In this document: one piece after another, positions 46,697 to 55,697 of the stretch
Position numbering within the stretch: position 1 is the stretch's first letter
How the letters are laid out: the number at the start of each line of letters is the position of its first letter
Assembly: GCA_021780755.1 (NCBI GenBank)
Contig: JAJXYF010000029.1
Coordinates: 248,001-312,000 of the forward strand
Direction: 5' to 3'
DNA from: Deltaproteobacteria bacterium
GTDB lineage: Bacteria > Desulfobacterota > Binatia > Binatales > Binataceae
Length of the DNA: 64,000 nucleotides
Made by a program: the position numbers and the translations under genes
Notes under the pieces: model-generated
The model's input: the letters and a program-made list of their open reading frames with translations, nothing else
The model's database searches: none
Told to the model about the DNA's origin: nothing

Positions 46697-47836
46697 ATGG
46701 CTACCGCGCGCGAAGATGCCGCCCCGAGTTTTGAATCCTGGAAACTGCGGCTCGAACAGGCAGCGCCCGACCAACTCCCTGCCGCGCTCGAAGAATTTCT
46801 GCGCGTACTCGCGCTTCTCGGCACCCCGCTGATCGACGGCCCGCACGTCCACTTCGTCTATTGCGATCCGCACGCCGACCACGTCGCCCTCGCCGGCGAA
46901 TTCAACGAATGGGGTCGAAACAACGATGCCATCCCGATGCGTCGGCTCGGCGATACCGCCCTTTTCTTTCACACCTTGACCGTACCCGGCGCCACCCGGC
47001 TCGAATACAAGTTCATCGTTGACGGCGAATGGAAATCCGATCCGCTCAGCCAGCACAAAATCGACAACGGCATCGGCGGTCAGGATACCTTCTTCGTCGT
47101 CGGCGAATTCCACGATCCGCCCGAACTCGAACCGGTCGCCGATATTCCGCACGGCCGGGTCGAGGAATTCGAGTTCGAGAGCGATCTCCTCCACAATCGG
47201 CGGCGCGTTTACGTCTATCTACCCGCCGCCTATGACCGCGACCGTGAAACGCGCTTCCCATCCTTTTACGTCCACGACGGCGGCGAGTACCTCGAACGCG
47301 CGCGGATGGCCACCATCATGGACAACCTCATTAATGCCCGCGACATCCAGTCGGTCGTGGTCGTGATGATCGATCCGGTCGATCGGATGCATGAGTATCG
47401 GGCCAACGACGCGTACCGCGATTTCCTCTGCGACGAATTCATCCCGGCGATCGACCGCCGCTATCGCACCATCGACCACCGCGACCACCGCGGCGTGATG
47501 GGCGCGTCGCTCGGTGGCCTCATCTCCACTTACGCGGCGCTCTCGCGGCCGCAACTCTTCGCCCGGGTCGCCGGCCAATCCAGCGCCCTGCAATACAGCG
47601 AAATACAGCTCTTTTCGATGCTCGCCGGGGTCGCCGATACCACCATCCGGTTCTACCTCGACGTCGGCAGCTACGAGCCCCGCTTCATTCCGGCGCACGA
47701 GCGCTTCGTCGCGCTGCTCAGAAAAAAAGGCTGGCCGTGCCTCTATCAGGAGATCGCCGGCGGTCATAACTGGACCAACTGGCGCGCCCATCTGAAGGAT
47801 CTCCTGCTCTACCTCTGGGGCCAGCGCTCCCCATGA
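46697..47836 (+). CDS. Esterase with N-terminal E-set (glycogen-binding-like) domain
   Basis: The 379-residue protein has two parts. Residues 48-137 form an E-set/CBM48-like domain (VHFVYCDPHADHVALAGEFNEWG and YKFIVDGEW), as in glycogen-debranching enzymes and ferric-enterobactin esterases. Residues 155-375 form an alpha/beta-hydrolase of the esterase-D group with G-A-S-L-G-G (nucleophile Ser271) and a His near the C-terminus (GGHNW). This fits enterochelin-esterase-like (Fes/IroD-like) proteins; a siderophore role is possible but unproven, since no siderophore genes are nearby. No signal peptide is visible. Confidence 0.82.
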   Translation: MATAREDAAPSFESWKLRLEQAAPDQLPAALEEFLRVLALLGTPLIDGPHVHFVYCDPHADHVALAGEFNEWGRNNDAIPMRRLGDTALFFHTLTVPGATRLEYKFIVDGEWKSDPLSQHKIDNGIGGQDTFFVVGEFHDPPELEPVADIPHGRVEEFEFESDLLHNRRRVYVYLPAAYDRDRETRFPSFYVHDGGEYLERARMATIMDNLINARDIQSVVVVMIDPVDRMHEYRANDAYRDFLCDEFIPAIDRRYRTIDHRDHRGVMGASLGGLISTYAALSRPQLFARVAGQSSALQYSEIQLFSMLAGVADTTIRFYLDVGSYEPRFIPAHERFVALLRKKGWPCLYQEIAGGHNWTNWRAHLKDLLLYLWGQRSP

Positions 47837-47955
47837 ATTACCCGCACTGTAGTCGGCGCATCGTCGCGCCGTCGTGGCCCCAGCGGGCATCTCGCCTCGG
47901 AAGCCTCAATTGAGTCTCCGCACACACGGGTGTCGAAGTCCCATCGCCGAAGTCC

Positions 47956-50931
47956 TTATGCCCGCAGCGACCGCGCCCCCACCGCATCCTCCGCTGACGC
48001 CGTCGCCGCGCCCGGAACTTTGCTCGCCGGCGATGTACAGCGTGCCAGCACTGCGGACAACGCCTGCAGCGTAACCGGCTTGGCGACGTAATCGTCCATT
48101 CCGGCCTCGAGACAGCGCCGGCGCGCGCCCTCCAGGGCGTGCGCCGTCATCGCGATTATCATCGTACGCCGTGCGCCGTTTTCGCGCCGCCGGATTTCCG
48201 CCGTCGTGACGTAACCGTCCATCTCGGGCATCTCACAATCGAGCAGCACCACCGGATATTGCGTACTCGATAGCGCGTCAATCGCGGCCTGACCGCCATC
48301 GGCCAGGTCAACACGATATCCCAACCTCTGCAGTTGCTTCTCCGCCACCCTGAGGTTCACCCGGTTGTCATCGACCACCAGGATATGCTTCGGGCCGTTC
48401 TCAGCTTCACCCCCAAGGCCGAAGGTCTGCCGAGCGAGCAGTATAATTTCGCGGCCCGACCGGTCGGTACTCGCTGATTCCCACGCCGGCATTGCGCACA
48501 GGCTGCGAAACAGGTGCGACGGCCGCACCGGCTTGGTCAGCCAGCCGTCGAAGTCCTTGCGATAACGCGCCGCTAATACGGCATTTTGCCCGACCGGACT
48601 CATCAGGAGCAGCCGCATTCTGGTCAAGGCCGGCTCACCCCTGATTGCGCCCGCTAGCGCGGGACCATCCATTCCCGGCATCTCGGCGTCCACGATCGCG
48701 ATCTGAAAAGGCCGGTTTTCGAGCGCGCTCCGCAGCAATGCCGCGAGTGCTTCGTCGCCGTTTGCCGCGGTCTCCGCCTCCATCGCCCACGATCGCAGAA
48801 TGCTCGCCACCACAGCGCGATTGGTCCCGTTGTCATCGACCACCAGCACCCGCCGGCCGTCAAGCCGCGAACGCTTCGATTCGCGCCCGGGGGACAGCGC
48901 CGGCCGGCCGAATCTGGCGGTAAAGTGAAACGTCGATCCCTGGCCAGCCGCGCTTTCGATTTCGATCTTTCCCTTCATGCCGTCAACCAGTTTCGCCGAA
49001 ATCGTCAAGCCCAGGCCGGTTCCGCCATATTTGCGCGTGGTTGACGCGTCCGCCTGGATAAAGGGGTTGAAAAGCCCGGCTTGCACGTCCAGCGGGATGC
49101 CGATCCCGGTATCGCGGACCTCGAAGCGAAAGAGGATCTCTTCAAATGTTTCCGCCTGCGGCGTGACCCGCAGGACCACCTCGCCGGCATGCGTAAATTT
49201 CATCGCGTTCCCAATCAGATTGTTCAGCACCTGGCGCAGCCGGTTCGGATCGCCGGCGACCGTCGTTGCGAGGTCGCCGGCGTAATCCAGCGTCAGCTCG
49301 AGACCCTTGCTGCGGGCCTTTTCGGCAAACAACTCGATGGTACTTTCGAGTACACTGGCCAGCTCAAAATCGATTCGCTCAAATACTACTTTCCCTTCGT
49401 CGAGTTTCGAAAAGTCCAGGATATCGTTCACGATCGTGAGCAGCATATTGCCGCTTTCCGAGACCGTCCGCGCCAATTCCACCTGATCGACCGTCAAATC
49501 GGTGTCGAGCAGCAATTCCGTCATCCCGATGATCCCGTTGAGCGGCGTGCGAATTTCGTGGCTCATATTCATCATGAACTCTGACTTGATACGCAGCGCC
49601 TCGAGCGCGGTCTCCCGCGCCGCGATCAGCTCGGTGTTCTTGACCTCGAGTTCCGCCAGCAAACGAGCCCGGATCTCGGCCCGTTGCCCCATCGCCAGGC
49701 TTTCGGCCGCCGCCGCCCGCGCTTCATCGCGCAATTGAGTCTCGCGAACCTCGCGGCTGCGATCGTCGGCCTGTCGCCGCCGCAACAGATTGCGCAACTG
49801 CGCCTTGGCCGCCCCGAAGTCGCTCGACTTCACGATATAGTCGTCCACTCCGGCGCTGAGCGCCTCCCGGATGACGTCGCTCGAAGGATCGTCGGTCAGG
49901 ATTATCGACGGGATCGCCCGCCATTCGGGGGCTTCGCGCATCTGCCGGAAAAATGCCCGGTCGGCCGGCCCGCCTTCAATCAGGATGCAATCGGCGCGGC
50001 GCACCCGCAGCAGCTCCAACGCCTCCTCGACCGTTCGCGCGATCGCCATTTCGTAGTCTTCGGTCAGCAACTGTACGCCGAGTTCGCGCAAGTAGTCTGG
50101 TTCACTCGCGATACCCAGCAGCTTCTTGTTGCCCAACAGGCGGGTGGCCGATTCGGGGATCCGCGTCGCCTCCCGCGATTGCGTCAGCGCGTGGAGTCGC
50201 AACAGCAGAAGGGCGCCGTCCGCGCTCTTGCGCATAAAGGCGTCGGCGCCCGCCTCCAGCGCTCGGATTTCGGTGCTCCGATCATCCGAACTCGTAAGAA
50301 AAACACAGGGAATCTCCCGCAACACCGCGTTGGCCTTGATCCGGCTGATGAACGTCAGGCCGTCGATTCCCGCCATCTGGCCATCCACCACTATCGCCGC
50401 CGGCGCCAGCTCCGTCGCCAGCCGCAAGCCCTGCACGCCATCCTCGGCCTCCGCCAGCCGATAGCCGTTCGACTCGACCAGTTGCTTGAGCCCCTTGCGA
50501 AAGGTCTCGCTCGGGTCGATCACCAGCAGATTCAGGGGTACCGGCACCGCCGCTCCACAACGGCGCGCGCGTACCAGCTCGTTCGCACATCGCAGCAGAT
50601 AGCTCTTTTCGTAGGGTTTACCTACATATTCATCGGCACCGGTCATCAGTCCGCGCACCCGCGCGCGAACGTCCGCCTCGACCGACAACAGGATCACGGG
50701 AATCGCCTTGGTCTCCCCGGCGGCCTTCAATTCGGCCAGGAACCCGACCCCATCGCCGTCGGGCAGTTGCACATCGAGTACGATCAGATTGAAGTGACTT
50801 TCGTGCAGGGCGCCGCGACCCGCGGCCAGCGTGCTCGCGACCCTGCAAACGAAACCATCAGCTTCGAAGGCCGTTTTCAGGTCCATGCGGACCGTCAGGC
50901 TGTCGTCGATAACCAGTACGCTCGAAGTCAT
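47956..50931 (-). CDS. Hybrid histidine kinase with three N-terminal and two C-terminal receiver domains
   Basis: The 991-residue protein has no membrane or PAS sensor segment. Order: receiver 1 (about 3-120, Asp53), receiver 2 (about 134-250, Asp183), receiver 3 (about 270-385, where Glu319 replaces the phosphate-accepting Asp), a coiled coil (about 390-445), HisKA (His458 in [12 protein letters not shown]), HATPase_c (about 560-680), receiver 4 and receiver 5 (Asp in DAEMPGMDG and DCEMPEMDG). It probably gathers signals from other kinases through its receivers and relays them to Hpt or a regulator not in the window. Its ATG overlaps the end of a CheB remnant (ATGA), so it probably belonged to a chemosensory or related cluster. 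Confidence 0.9.
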   Translation of the reverse strand: MTSSVLVIDDSLTVRMDLKTAFEADGFVCRVASTLAAGRGALHESHFNLIVLDVQLPDGDGVGFLAELKAAGETKAIPVILLSVEADVRARVRGLMTGADEYVGKPYEKSYLLRCANELVRARRCGAAVPVPLNLLVIDPSETFRKGLKQLVESNGYRLAEAEDGVQGLRLATELAPAAIVVDGQMAGIDGLTFISRIKANAVLREIPCVFLTSSDDRSTEIRALEAGADAFMRKSADGALLLLRLHALTQSREATRIPESATRLLGNKKLLGIASEPDYLRELGVQLLTEDYEMAIARTVEEALELLRVRRADCILIEGGPADRAFFRQMREAPEWRAIPSIILTDDPSSDVIREALSAGVDDYIVKSSDFGAAKAQLRNLLRRRQADDRSREVRETQLRDEARAAAAESLAMGQRAEIRARLLAELEVKNTELIAARETALEALRIKSEFMMNMSHEIRTPLNGIIGMTELLLDTDLTVDQVELARTVSESGNMLLTIVNDILDFSKLDEGKVVFERIDFELASVLESTIELFAEKARSKGLELTLDYAGDLATTVAGDPNRLRQVLNNLIGNAMKFTHAGEVVLRVTPQAETFEEILFRFEVRDTGIGIPLDVQAGLFNPFIQADASTTRKYGGTGLGLTISAKLVDGMKGKIEIESAAGQGSTFHFTARFGRPALSPGRESKRSRLDGRRVLVVDDNGTNRAVVASILRSWAMEAETAANGDEALAALLRSALENRPFQIAIVDAEMPGMDGPALAGAIRGEPALTRMRLLLMSPVGQNAVLAARYRKDFDGWLTKPVRPSHLFRSLCAMPAWESASTDRSGREIILLARQTFGLGGEAENGPKHILVVDDNRVNLRVAEKQLQRLGYRVDLADGGQAAIDALSSTQYPVVLLDCEMPEMDGYVTTAEIRRRENGARRTMIIAMTAHALEGARRRCLEAGMDDYVAKPVTLQALSAVLARCTSPASKVPGAATASAEDAVGARSLRA

Positions 50932-51110
50932 TTCTCATCTCCACGGCCGCGGCCCGCCATGTGGCCGCGCGCCCCGGCAACCTCGACCAGCGGCGTGACC
51001 ACCTGCGCGGCCCGCAACGTGAGCGCCGCGCGCGGCATCCCGAACCCGATCGAACTGGCCTGATCCTGCCCGATCGTCTGACCGCGATCGCGCTCGCCAT
51101 CGTCAATTAC
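50928..51110 (-). pseudogene. C-terminal remnant of a CheB-type methylesterase
   Basis: The 60-codon stretch has no start codon and begins just after a stop at 51111. It contains GQTIGQDQASSIGFGMPRAA and then LRAAQVVTPLVEVA. This is the C-terminal signature of CheB (usually IAQDEASSVVFGMPREAI, then AVDEVLPL..IA). The GMGRDG loop and the catalytic domain are missing from all frames upstream. Its stop codon overlaps the ATG of the hybrid kinase by 4 bases. It is read as the surviving end of a chemotaxis methylesterase gene. Confidence 0.65.
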
Positions 51111-51679
51111 TCACGGCATGATTTTCCCGTCTTGATTACAGCAATATCCGCTCCAAGCCGGGCGAAGCTCTCCGGCGCCGCCACCGCGCCCATCACCGTC
51201 CCGCCGCACGAGTCCGCCGCACCGCGGATATCTCCGTCAGCCTCATTACCCGTGCCCCGCTCAATACTCACTCGGTAACGCGTCGTCATCCGCCGCTCCA
51301 AGTGACTATTCGCGGACTTACTTGTTTTGCGCTGCGCTAAACGTCGCGCCCGACCCCGATTGACTAGTCGAGTCTCGCGGGACGGAACTTCAGTTCAATC
51401 GACCGGCACGCCGCATAACACTCTTAAACGTGTCTGCGACGCGTGTGCTGCCTCCACCCTTTTGCTCCGTGCTGATTGACCAGTTAGTGCCGACCGTCAA
51501 TTAAATGTCGCGGCACCGTCGCCAACCGCCGCATCAACTCGCACCCGACGCGCCACCCTTCACGTATCGGCGTCACCGGGACCGGCGGCTCGTGATCGGT
51601 TCCGCACCTCTCGTCAGGCTTTGCGGCTTCCTCGTTTCGTCGTATTCATAGTCCAACGAATTGACGGAGGATGCCCAAA
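51111..51679. other. Unassigned region upstream of the kinase and CheB remnant
   Basis: About 570 bases without a confident gene. A minus-strand frame at 51107-51301 (64 codons, ending GADIAVIKTGKSCRE) could be another part of the decayed cheB neighbourhood, but resembles nothing known and has no ribosome-binding site. The rest, up to the NTF2-like gene, has mixed composition and shows nothing recognisable. The promoter of the NTF2-like gene should lie near 51600-51660. Confidence 0.4.
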
Positions 51680-52117
51680 ATGACGGACGTCGAACGCCTG
51701 CTCGCAATCCACGAGATCGGCCACCTCAAAGCGCGATATTTCCGCTGCATGGATACCAAGGACTGGGCCGGCTTCGCCGCGGTGTTTGCCACCGACGCGG
51801 TCGCCGATTACACGCCGCCGGGTGGCAAGCAGGGCGACTGGGCGGCCGCCGGTGCCGCCAATATCGTGGCGTTGGTCAAGAATGTAGTGGCGCCCGCAAT
51901 CACCGTCCATCACGGCCACATGCCGGAGATAGGAGTGACCTCGCCCACCACGGCGAGCGGAATCTGGTCGATGGAGGATTCGATCTGGTGGCCGGAAGGA
52001 TCACGCCGCAAAACCCTGCACGGCCTCGGCCATTACCATGAAACCTACCAAAAGACCGATGGTAAATGGCTGATCAAAACTCTGAAATTGACCCGCTTGC
52101 GCGTCGCGGAAACCTGA
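51680..52117 (+). CDS. NTF2/SnoaL-like protein
   Basis: This 145-residue cytoplasmic protein has the NTF2-like fold: an opening helix (LLAIHEIGHLKARYFRCMDTKDW), DAVADYTPPGG, VHHGHMPEI, and a C-terminal strand KTDGKWLIKTLKLTRLR. SnoaL-like members are isomerases, cyclases or dehydratases acting on small hydrophobic compounds; the activity is not predictable. The ATG at 51680 was chosen because GGAGG lies nine bases upstream; an earlier ATG at 51671 would leave no spacing. It converges on the sigma-54 activator gene. Confidence 0.78.
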   Translation: MTDVERLLAIHEIGHLKARYFRCMDTKDWAGFAAVFATDAVADYTPPGGKQGDWAAAGAANIVALVKNVVAPAITVHHGHMPEIGVTSPTTASGIWSMEDSIWWPEGSRRKTLHGLGHYHETYQKTDGKWLIKTLKLTRLRVAET

Positions 52118-52204
52118 GGAGCATGGGCCAGCTCCATGCTTTCCGGCCCGCACTTCGAGCAGCCGCTGCGGGACCGGGTACCGTGCGGGCCATATCGCAG
52201 CCTG

Positions 52205-53791
52205 CTAGATGCCGTACTTTTCGATCTTCGCGTAGAGCTTCTTGCGCGAGATTCGCAGCAGCGCCGCGGCGGCCACCTTGTTGCCCTCGGTACTCTCGAG
52301 GGCGCGCGCGATAATCTCTCGCTCAGCCTCGGCAAAGGAACCTATCGGCAATTCACCCGGCGCTTCCTGATGATCCTCCGGCGAGCTTGGCGATACTCGC
52401 ACCGGACGGCTCGCCGCGACGGCAGCCGGCAAATCCCGCAACCGGATCATCGGTGAGCGGCCGAAAGTAAACGCACCCTCGATCGAGTTGGACAGTTCAC
52501 GGACGTTGCCGGGCCACCGATATTCCGCCATCGCCGCCAGCGCGTCTTCTTCGACTCCTTTCACGGCGATTGCCGGATGGAGCTTCTCGTTGAACAGGTC
52601 AATAAAGTGCTCGACCAGCAGCGGGATATCTTGCATGTGCTCCCGCAGCGGCGGCACGTTCAGCACGCCGGCCTGCAAGCGGTAATAGAGATCCTCCCGC
52701 AGGATACCGGCGCCCACCGCTTCCATCGGATCGCGATTGGTTGACGCGATCAGCCGTGCGTCAACGGACACCTCACGCGTCGCTCCAACCGGACGAACGC
52801 TGCGCTCCTGGACCGCTCGCAGCAATTTGCTCTGCGTCTCGGGGCTCATCTCGGTTACTTCGTCGAGGAACAAGGTGCCGCCCTCGGCCGCCCGGAAGAG
52901 CCCGAGGTAGTCGGCATTGGCGCCGCTGAACGCGCCCTTGCGATAGCCGAACAGTTCGCTCTCGATCAGGTCTTTCGGGATCGCCGCGCAATTGAGCGCA
53001 ACGAAGGAGGCCTTCGGCGCCGCCCCGCACTCGTGAATCGCCCGCGCAATCAGTTCCTTCCCGGTACCGCTTTCGCCAACGATCAGGATCGTACCGCGCG
53101 TTTCCGCCGCCGACTCGATCTGATCATAGAGCCGATGCATCTCCGCGCTCGCGCCGACCAGTCCGTGAAAGATGCTCCGCTCTTCGCGCCCCAATAAGGT
53201 CGCCTGCCGCTCCAGCGCCTGGATGCGCGCGCCGGCGCTCGCCCAAACCGATCGGAAGTACGCATCGGCGAGCAGGATCATCCGAATATGACTCAGCTTG
53301 TCGAACGCCGTGTAAATTTCGAGCGGCGGCTGCGGCGTCGGAAATACCTCGTAGACACTCTGTTCGTACAGGTGCAGCGAAGCCACTACTTCCGCAAACG
53401 GGACCCTGCGCTCGCACAACTGTTCGCCGGCGCGAATCGTATTGACCACATAGCGATCCATGTCGCCCTCGATCAGATGCGCCGTGCTGCGCGACAGCGA
53501 GTTAAGGTATATCTCGCGAAATTCGAGCTCCGACAAACTGCGCTGGTCGCCAAAATGCAAGATGTAGAGCCGATACCAATGCTCCACGACTTCATCCAGC
53601 CGCTCCAATACCAGGGTGAGCACCGGCCGCAGCGCCTCCAGCTCATCGTCCCACAAAAGATGATAGTGCCGGGGCCCGCCCCGCCGTGAAATAACTTCGG
53701 TTAGATCCTGCATTGGTGTTCGCTGAGACTCGGGCGGCTTGAGCGGCGCACCGTTTCCATCGGCGGCGGCTGCGGTTCGTGATCGAGACAT
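52205..53791 (-). CDS. Sigma-54-dependent transcriptional activator with unusual N-terminal helical domain
   Basis: The 528-residue protein has three parts. Residues about 30-195 are helical (HYHLLWDDELEALRPVLTLVLERLDEVVEHWYRLYIL and on), resembling RsbRD/globin-like sensor folds rather than a PAS, GAF or receiver domain. The AAA+ part follows: Walker A GESGTGKE (239-246), GAFSGA loop (286-291) that contacts sigma-54, and Walker B LFLDEV (about 308-313). The C-terminus is a Fis-type helix-turn-helix (EGNKVAAAALLRISRKKLYAKIEKYGI region). It should activate sigma-54 promoters in response to an unknown signal. The ATG at 53791 follows GAGAGGAAC; a longer frame upstream is less likely. Confidence 0.88.
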   Translation of the reverse strand: MSRSRTAAAADGNGAPLKPPESQRTPMQDLTEVISRRGGPRHYHLLWDDELEALRPVLTLVLERLDEVVEHWYRLYILHFGDQRSLSELEFREIYLNSLSRSTAHLIEGDMDRYVVNTIRAGEQLCERRVPFAEVVASLHLYEQSVYEVFPTPQPPLEIYTAFDKLSHIRMILLADAYFRSVWASAGARIQALERQATLLGREERSIFHGLVGASAEMHRLYDQIESAAETRGTILIVGESGTGKELIARAIHECGAAPKASFVALNCAAIPKDLIESELFGYRKGAFSGANADYLGLFRAAEGGTLFLDEVTEMSPETQSKLLRAVQERSVRPVGATREVSVDARLIASTNRDPMEAVGAGILREDLYYRLQAGVLNVPPLREHMQDIPLLVEHFIDLFNEKLHPAIAVKGVEEDALAAMAEYRWPGNVRELSNSIEGAFTFGRSPMIRLRDLPAAVAASRPVRVSPSSPEDHQEAPGELPIGSFAEAEREIIARALESTEGNKVAAAALLRISRKKLYAKIEKYGI

Positions 53792-54130
53792 GAAAGTTCC
53801 TCTCTCCGGATCCGGTTCGATGAGGAAGCGGCGCTCACTACATCTTTGCACCTGCGAGATCGCGTGGAGCTAAAGGCTACCACGTTTTTCCACGGATTCC
53901 ATGCGGCGATCCGCGCTCCAACTGCATGTCTGCAACCGCCCCAACGCGGTGCGAATCTGAAGCCCGCTGATCGGCAACGCGCCTGCTCCCGCTCATCCGC
54001 GCGCACGATAGGGGAGGAGTAAAGCTTGAACGAACGCAACTTGCGCGCGTCGGTCCAAGGCGCGCCTCAGTCGAGTGGAATGAAGCCCGCCTTCTCGCCG
54101 GGCGAACGCTTTGGCTGAAGCGGGGTGGCG

Positions 54131-54160
54131 TTGAAAGTAATCCGAGTCAATCGATAGAAT
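54131..54160 (+). promoter_or_regulatory. Candidate sigma-70 promoter of the Rrf2 gene, likely leaderless
   Basis: TTGAAA (54131-54136) and TAGAAT (54155-54160) are 18 bases apart. The ATG of the Rrf2 gene begins at 54168, about 7-8 bases past the -10 element, where transcription would start. No ribosome-binding site is present between them. The mRNA is therefore inferred to be leaderless or nearly so. The rest of the 53792-54130 intergenic region shows nothing assignable. Confidence 0.5.
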
Positions 54161-54167
54161 TTACGTG

Positions 54168-54626
54168 ATGCTGTCGCACAAGTCGAAGTACGCCCTGAAG
54201 GCGCTGATCGCGCTCAGCGAGGAGTACGGCAAAGGGCCATTGCTGATAGCGGAGATCGCCACGCGCCAGGGAATACCACGGCGCTTCCTCGAAATAATTC
54301 TGCTCGAGCTGAAGATGCAGGGTTTTTTGCGCAGCAAAAAGGGCAAGGGCGGCGGCTACGAACTGAGCCGGCCGCCGGCGCAGATCTCGGTAGGGAAGGT
54401 AATGCGCACGCTGGAGGGGCCGATAGCGCCGCTGCCGTGCGTCAGCAAGAGCGCCTACGAACGCTGCAAGGATTGCCCGGATGAGGCGAGCTGCGGAGTC
54501 AGAATTCTAATGAAGCAAGTACGCGACGCGATCGCGGCGATCCTGGATTCGACGACCTTCGAGGACGTCATTCGGAATTCGCACATGGTTGGCCGCGGAC
54601 CGGCCGCCCTGGTCTATTCGATCTAG
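54168..54626 (+). CDS. Rrf2-family transcriptional regulator with cysteine cluster
   Basis: The 152-residue protein is an Rrf2 (IscR/NsrR/RsrR-type) regulator. An N-terminal winged helix (LSHKSKYALKALIAL..., IPRRFLEIILLELK, GGGYELSRPP) is followed by a cluster of four Cys (Cys91, Cys100, Cys103, Cys109). Rrf2 regulators usually bind an iron-sulfur cluster through three Cys; four here give several choices. It may sense iron, NO, redox state or sulfur. The start lies 7-8 bases past a good -10 element, without a ribosome-binding site. A full-length repeat copy starts 15 bases after its stop. Confidence 0.85.
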   Translation: MLSHKSKYALKALIALSEEYGKGPLLIAEIATRQGIPRRFLEIILLELKMQGFLRSKKGKGGGYELSRPPAQISVGKVMRTLEGPIAPLPCVSKSAYERCKDCPDEASCGVRILMKQVRDAIAAILDSTTFEDVIRNSHMVGRGPAALVYSI

Positions 54627-54640
54627 CCGCGCGGACGGGT

Positions 54641-54822
54641 GGGAGAGTTGTAGAGGAACTCGAAATTAAAGTTCACTGAAACCTCACGAGGTTTCAGACT
54701 TCCCATTTGTAAGATGCGGGCTTCCCCCTGAGAAAACCTGATCGTGACTGACGCTCGCGCTTTTGGCCGATTGAGGCTCGCGCGGCCCGGGTAGGCAAGT
54801 CCGGCCGGGTTCCTCAACAATT
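54641..54822 (+). repeat. Dispersed intergenic repeat, copy F (full length, ~180 bp, with terminal inverted repeats)
   Basis: The left end reads GGGAGAGTTGTAGAGGAAC (54641-54659). A perfect palindrome (54676-54697: CTGAAACCT, loop CACG, AGGTTTCAG) follows, then ACTTCCCAT. The right end reads GTTCCTCAACAATT (54809-54822), the inverse of the left end with one mismatch in the first 14. This is the longest copy, about 180 bases, and may be the most complete form of the family. It lies between the Rrf2 and CMD-like genes and has no coding capacity of its own. Confidence 0.8.
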
Positions 54823-54903
54823 CATTTCACCGGCTCCGGCGGGTTATTTCGCGCAGCAAAAACCCTGCTATAACCTCGTCGCAATGACATTGGAGGAAAG
54901 CTC

Positions 54904-55458
54904 ATGGTCGAAAGAAAACAACGCGTACAGTTTCGCGACTTGGCAACGCTCAGCGCCGAGGACCGCGCGCTGGCCGAACGGACCCAGGTCAACGGCAAGG
55001 TCGTCAATATATTCAGGGTGCTGATGAACCATCCGAAGCTGGCGCGGGCGTGGTCGAAGTTCGCCACCTATATACTTTCCGACCAGCAGACGCTGGCGGC
55101 GCGCGAGCGCGAGATCCTGATTCTGCGGATCGGATGGCTCAACCAGGCGCCATACGAATGGGAACAGCACGTTCGGATCGGGAAAGCGGCGGGTCTCACC
55201 GATGATGAAATCGATCGGATCGGCAAAGGGCCGAAGGCCGGCTGGAACAAGCATGACGCGGCGCTGCTGCAGGCGGCCGACGACCTGTTCGAGAATTCGG
55301 TGGTCGGGGACGAGACCTGGAAAACGCTTGCCGAGCGCTACAACACCGAGCAGATGATGGACGCGGTGTTTACCGTCGGGCAGTACAACCTGGTGTCGTG
55401 GGTGCTGAACAGTATGGGCGTGCCGCTCGACGACTATTTGCCGGGCGCGAAGAAATAG
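54904..55458 (+). CDS. Carboxymuconolactone decarboxylase-family protein without the AhpD cysteines
   Basis: The 184-residue protein belongs to the CMD family: REREILILRIGWLNQAPYEWEQHVRIGKAAGLTDDEI carries the typical helix pair and the EWEQH motif. The C-x-x-C pair of AhpD-type peroxidase enzymes is absent. That argues for the decarboxylase or hydratase-like branch, or a structural role. The C-terminal region (DEQMMDAVFTVGQYNLVSWVLNSMGV-like) also fits the branch. GGAGG precedes the ATG. Repeat copies F and G flank it closely on both sides in the same orientation. Confidence 0.85.
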   Translation: MVERKQRVQFRDLATLSAEDRALAERTQVNGKVVNIFRVLMNHPKLARAWSKFATYILSDQQTLAAREREILILRIGWLNQAPYEWEQHVRIGKAAGLTDDEIDRIGKGPKAGWNKHDAALLQAADDLFENSVVGDETWKTLAERYNTEQMMDAVFTVGQYNLVSWVLNSMGVPLDDYLPGAKK

Positions 55459-55460
55459 AC

Positions 55461-55530
55461 GGGAGAGTTGTTGAGGAGCGCAAAACTTTTGATTTCTTTC
55501 TGAAACCTCACGAGGTTGCAGACTTCCCAT
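55461..55530 (+). repeat. Dispersed intergenic repeat, copy G
   Basis: GGGAGAGTTGTTGAGGAGC (55461-55479) begins three bases after the stop of the CMD-like gene. The palindrome CTGAAACCT-CACG-AGGTTGCAG lies at 55500-55521 with one change, then GACTTCCCAT. No right end was recognised before the next gene. It matches copy F for about 70 bases with a few gaps and changes. Confidence 0.75.
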
Positions 55531-55697
55531 CAAAGGATTAGGCGCTCGCGTTGCTCGGGCAAGCGGCCAGAGGGTGGCGCGGAATCTTTTACTTTCGGGC
55601 GGAAATCGCGGATAAGATCGATTCGAGATACGCACATTTCAAGCGGCGGGAAGCGCGACGATTGGTAGCGGCGTCGTTCCCGACCCGGGGAGGAAAA

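Noticed and set aside
49684-51063. Long plus-strand frame opposite the hybrid kinase
   Set aside because: Antisense shadow of clear receiver domains; no recognisable domain and no ribosome-binding site.
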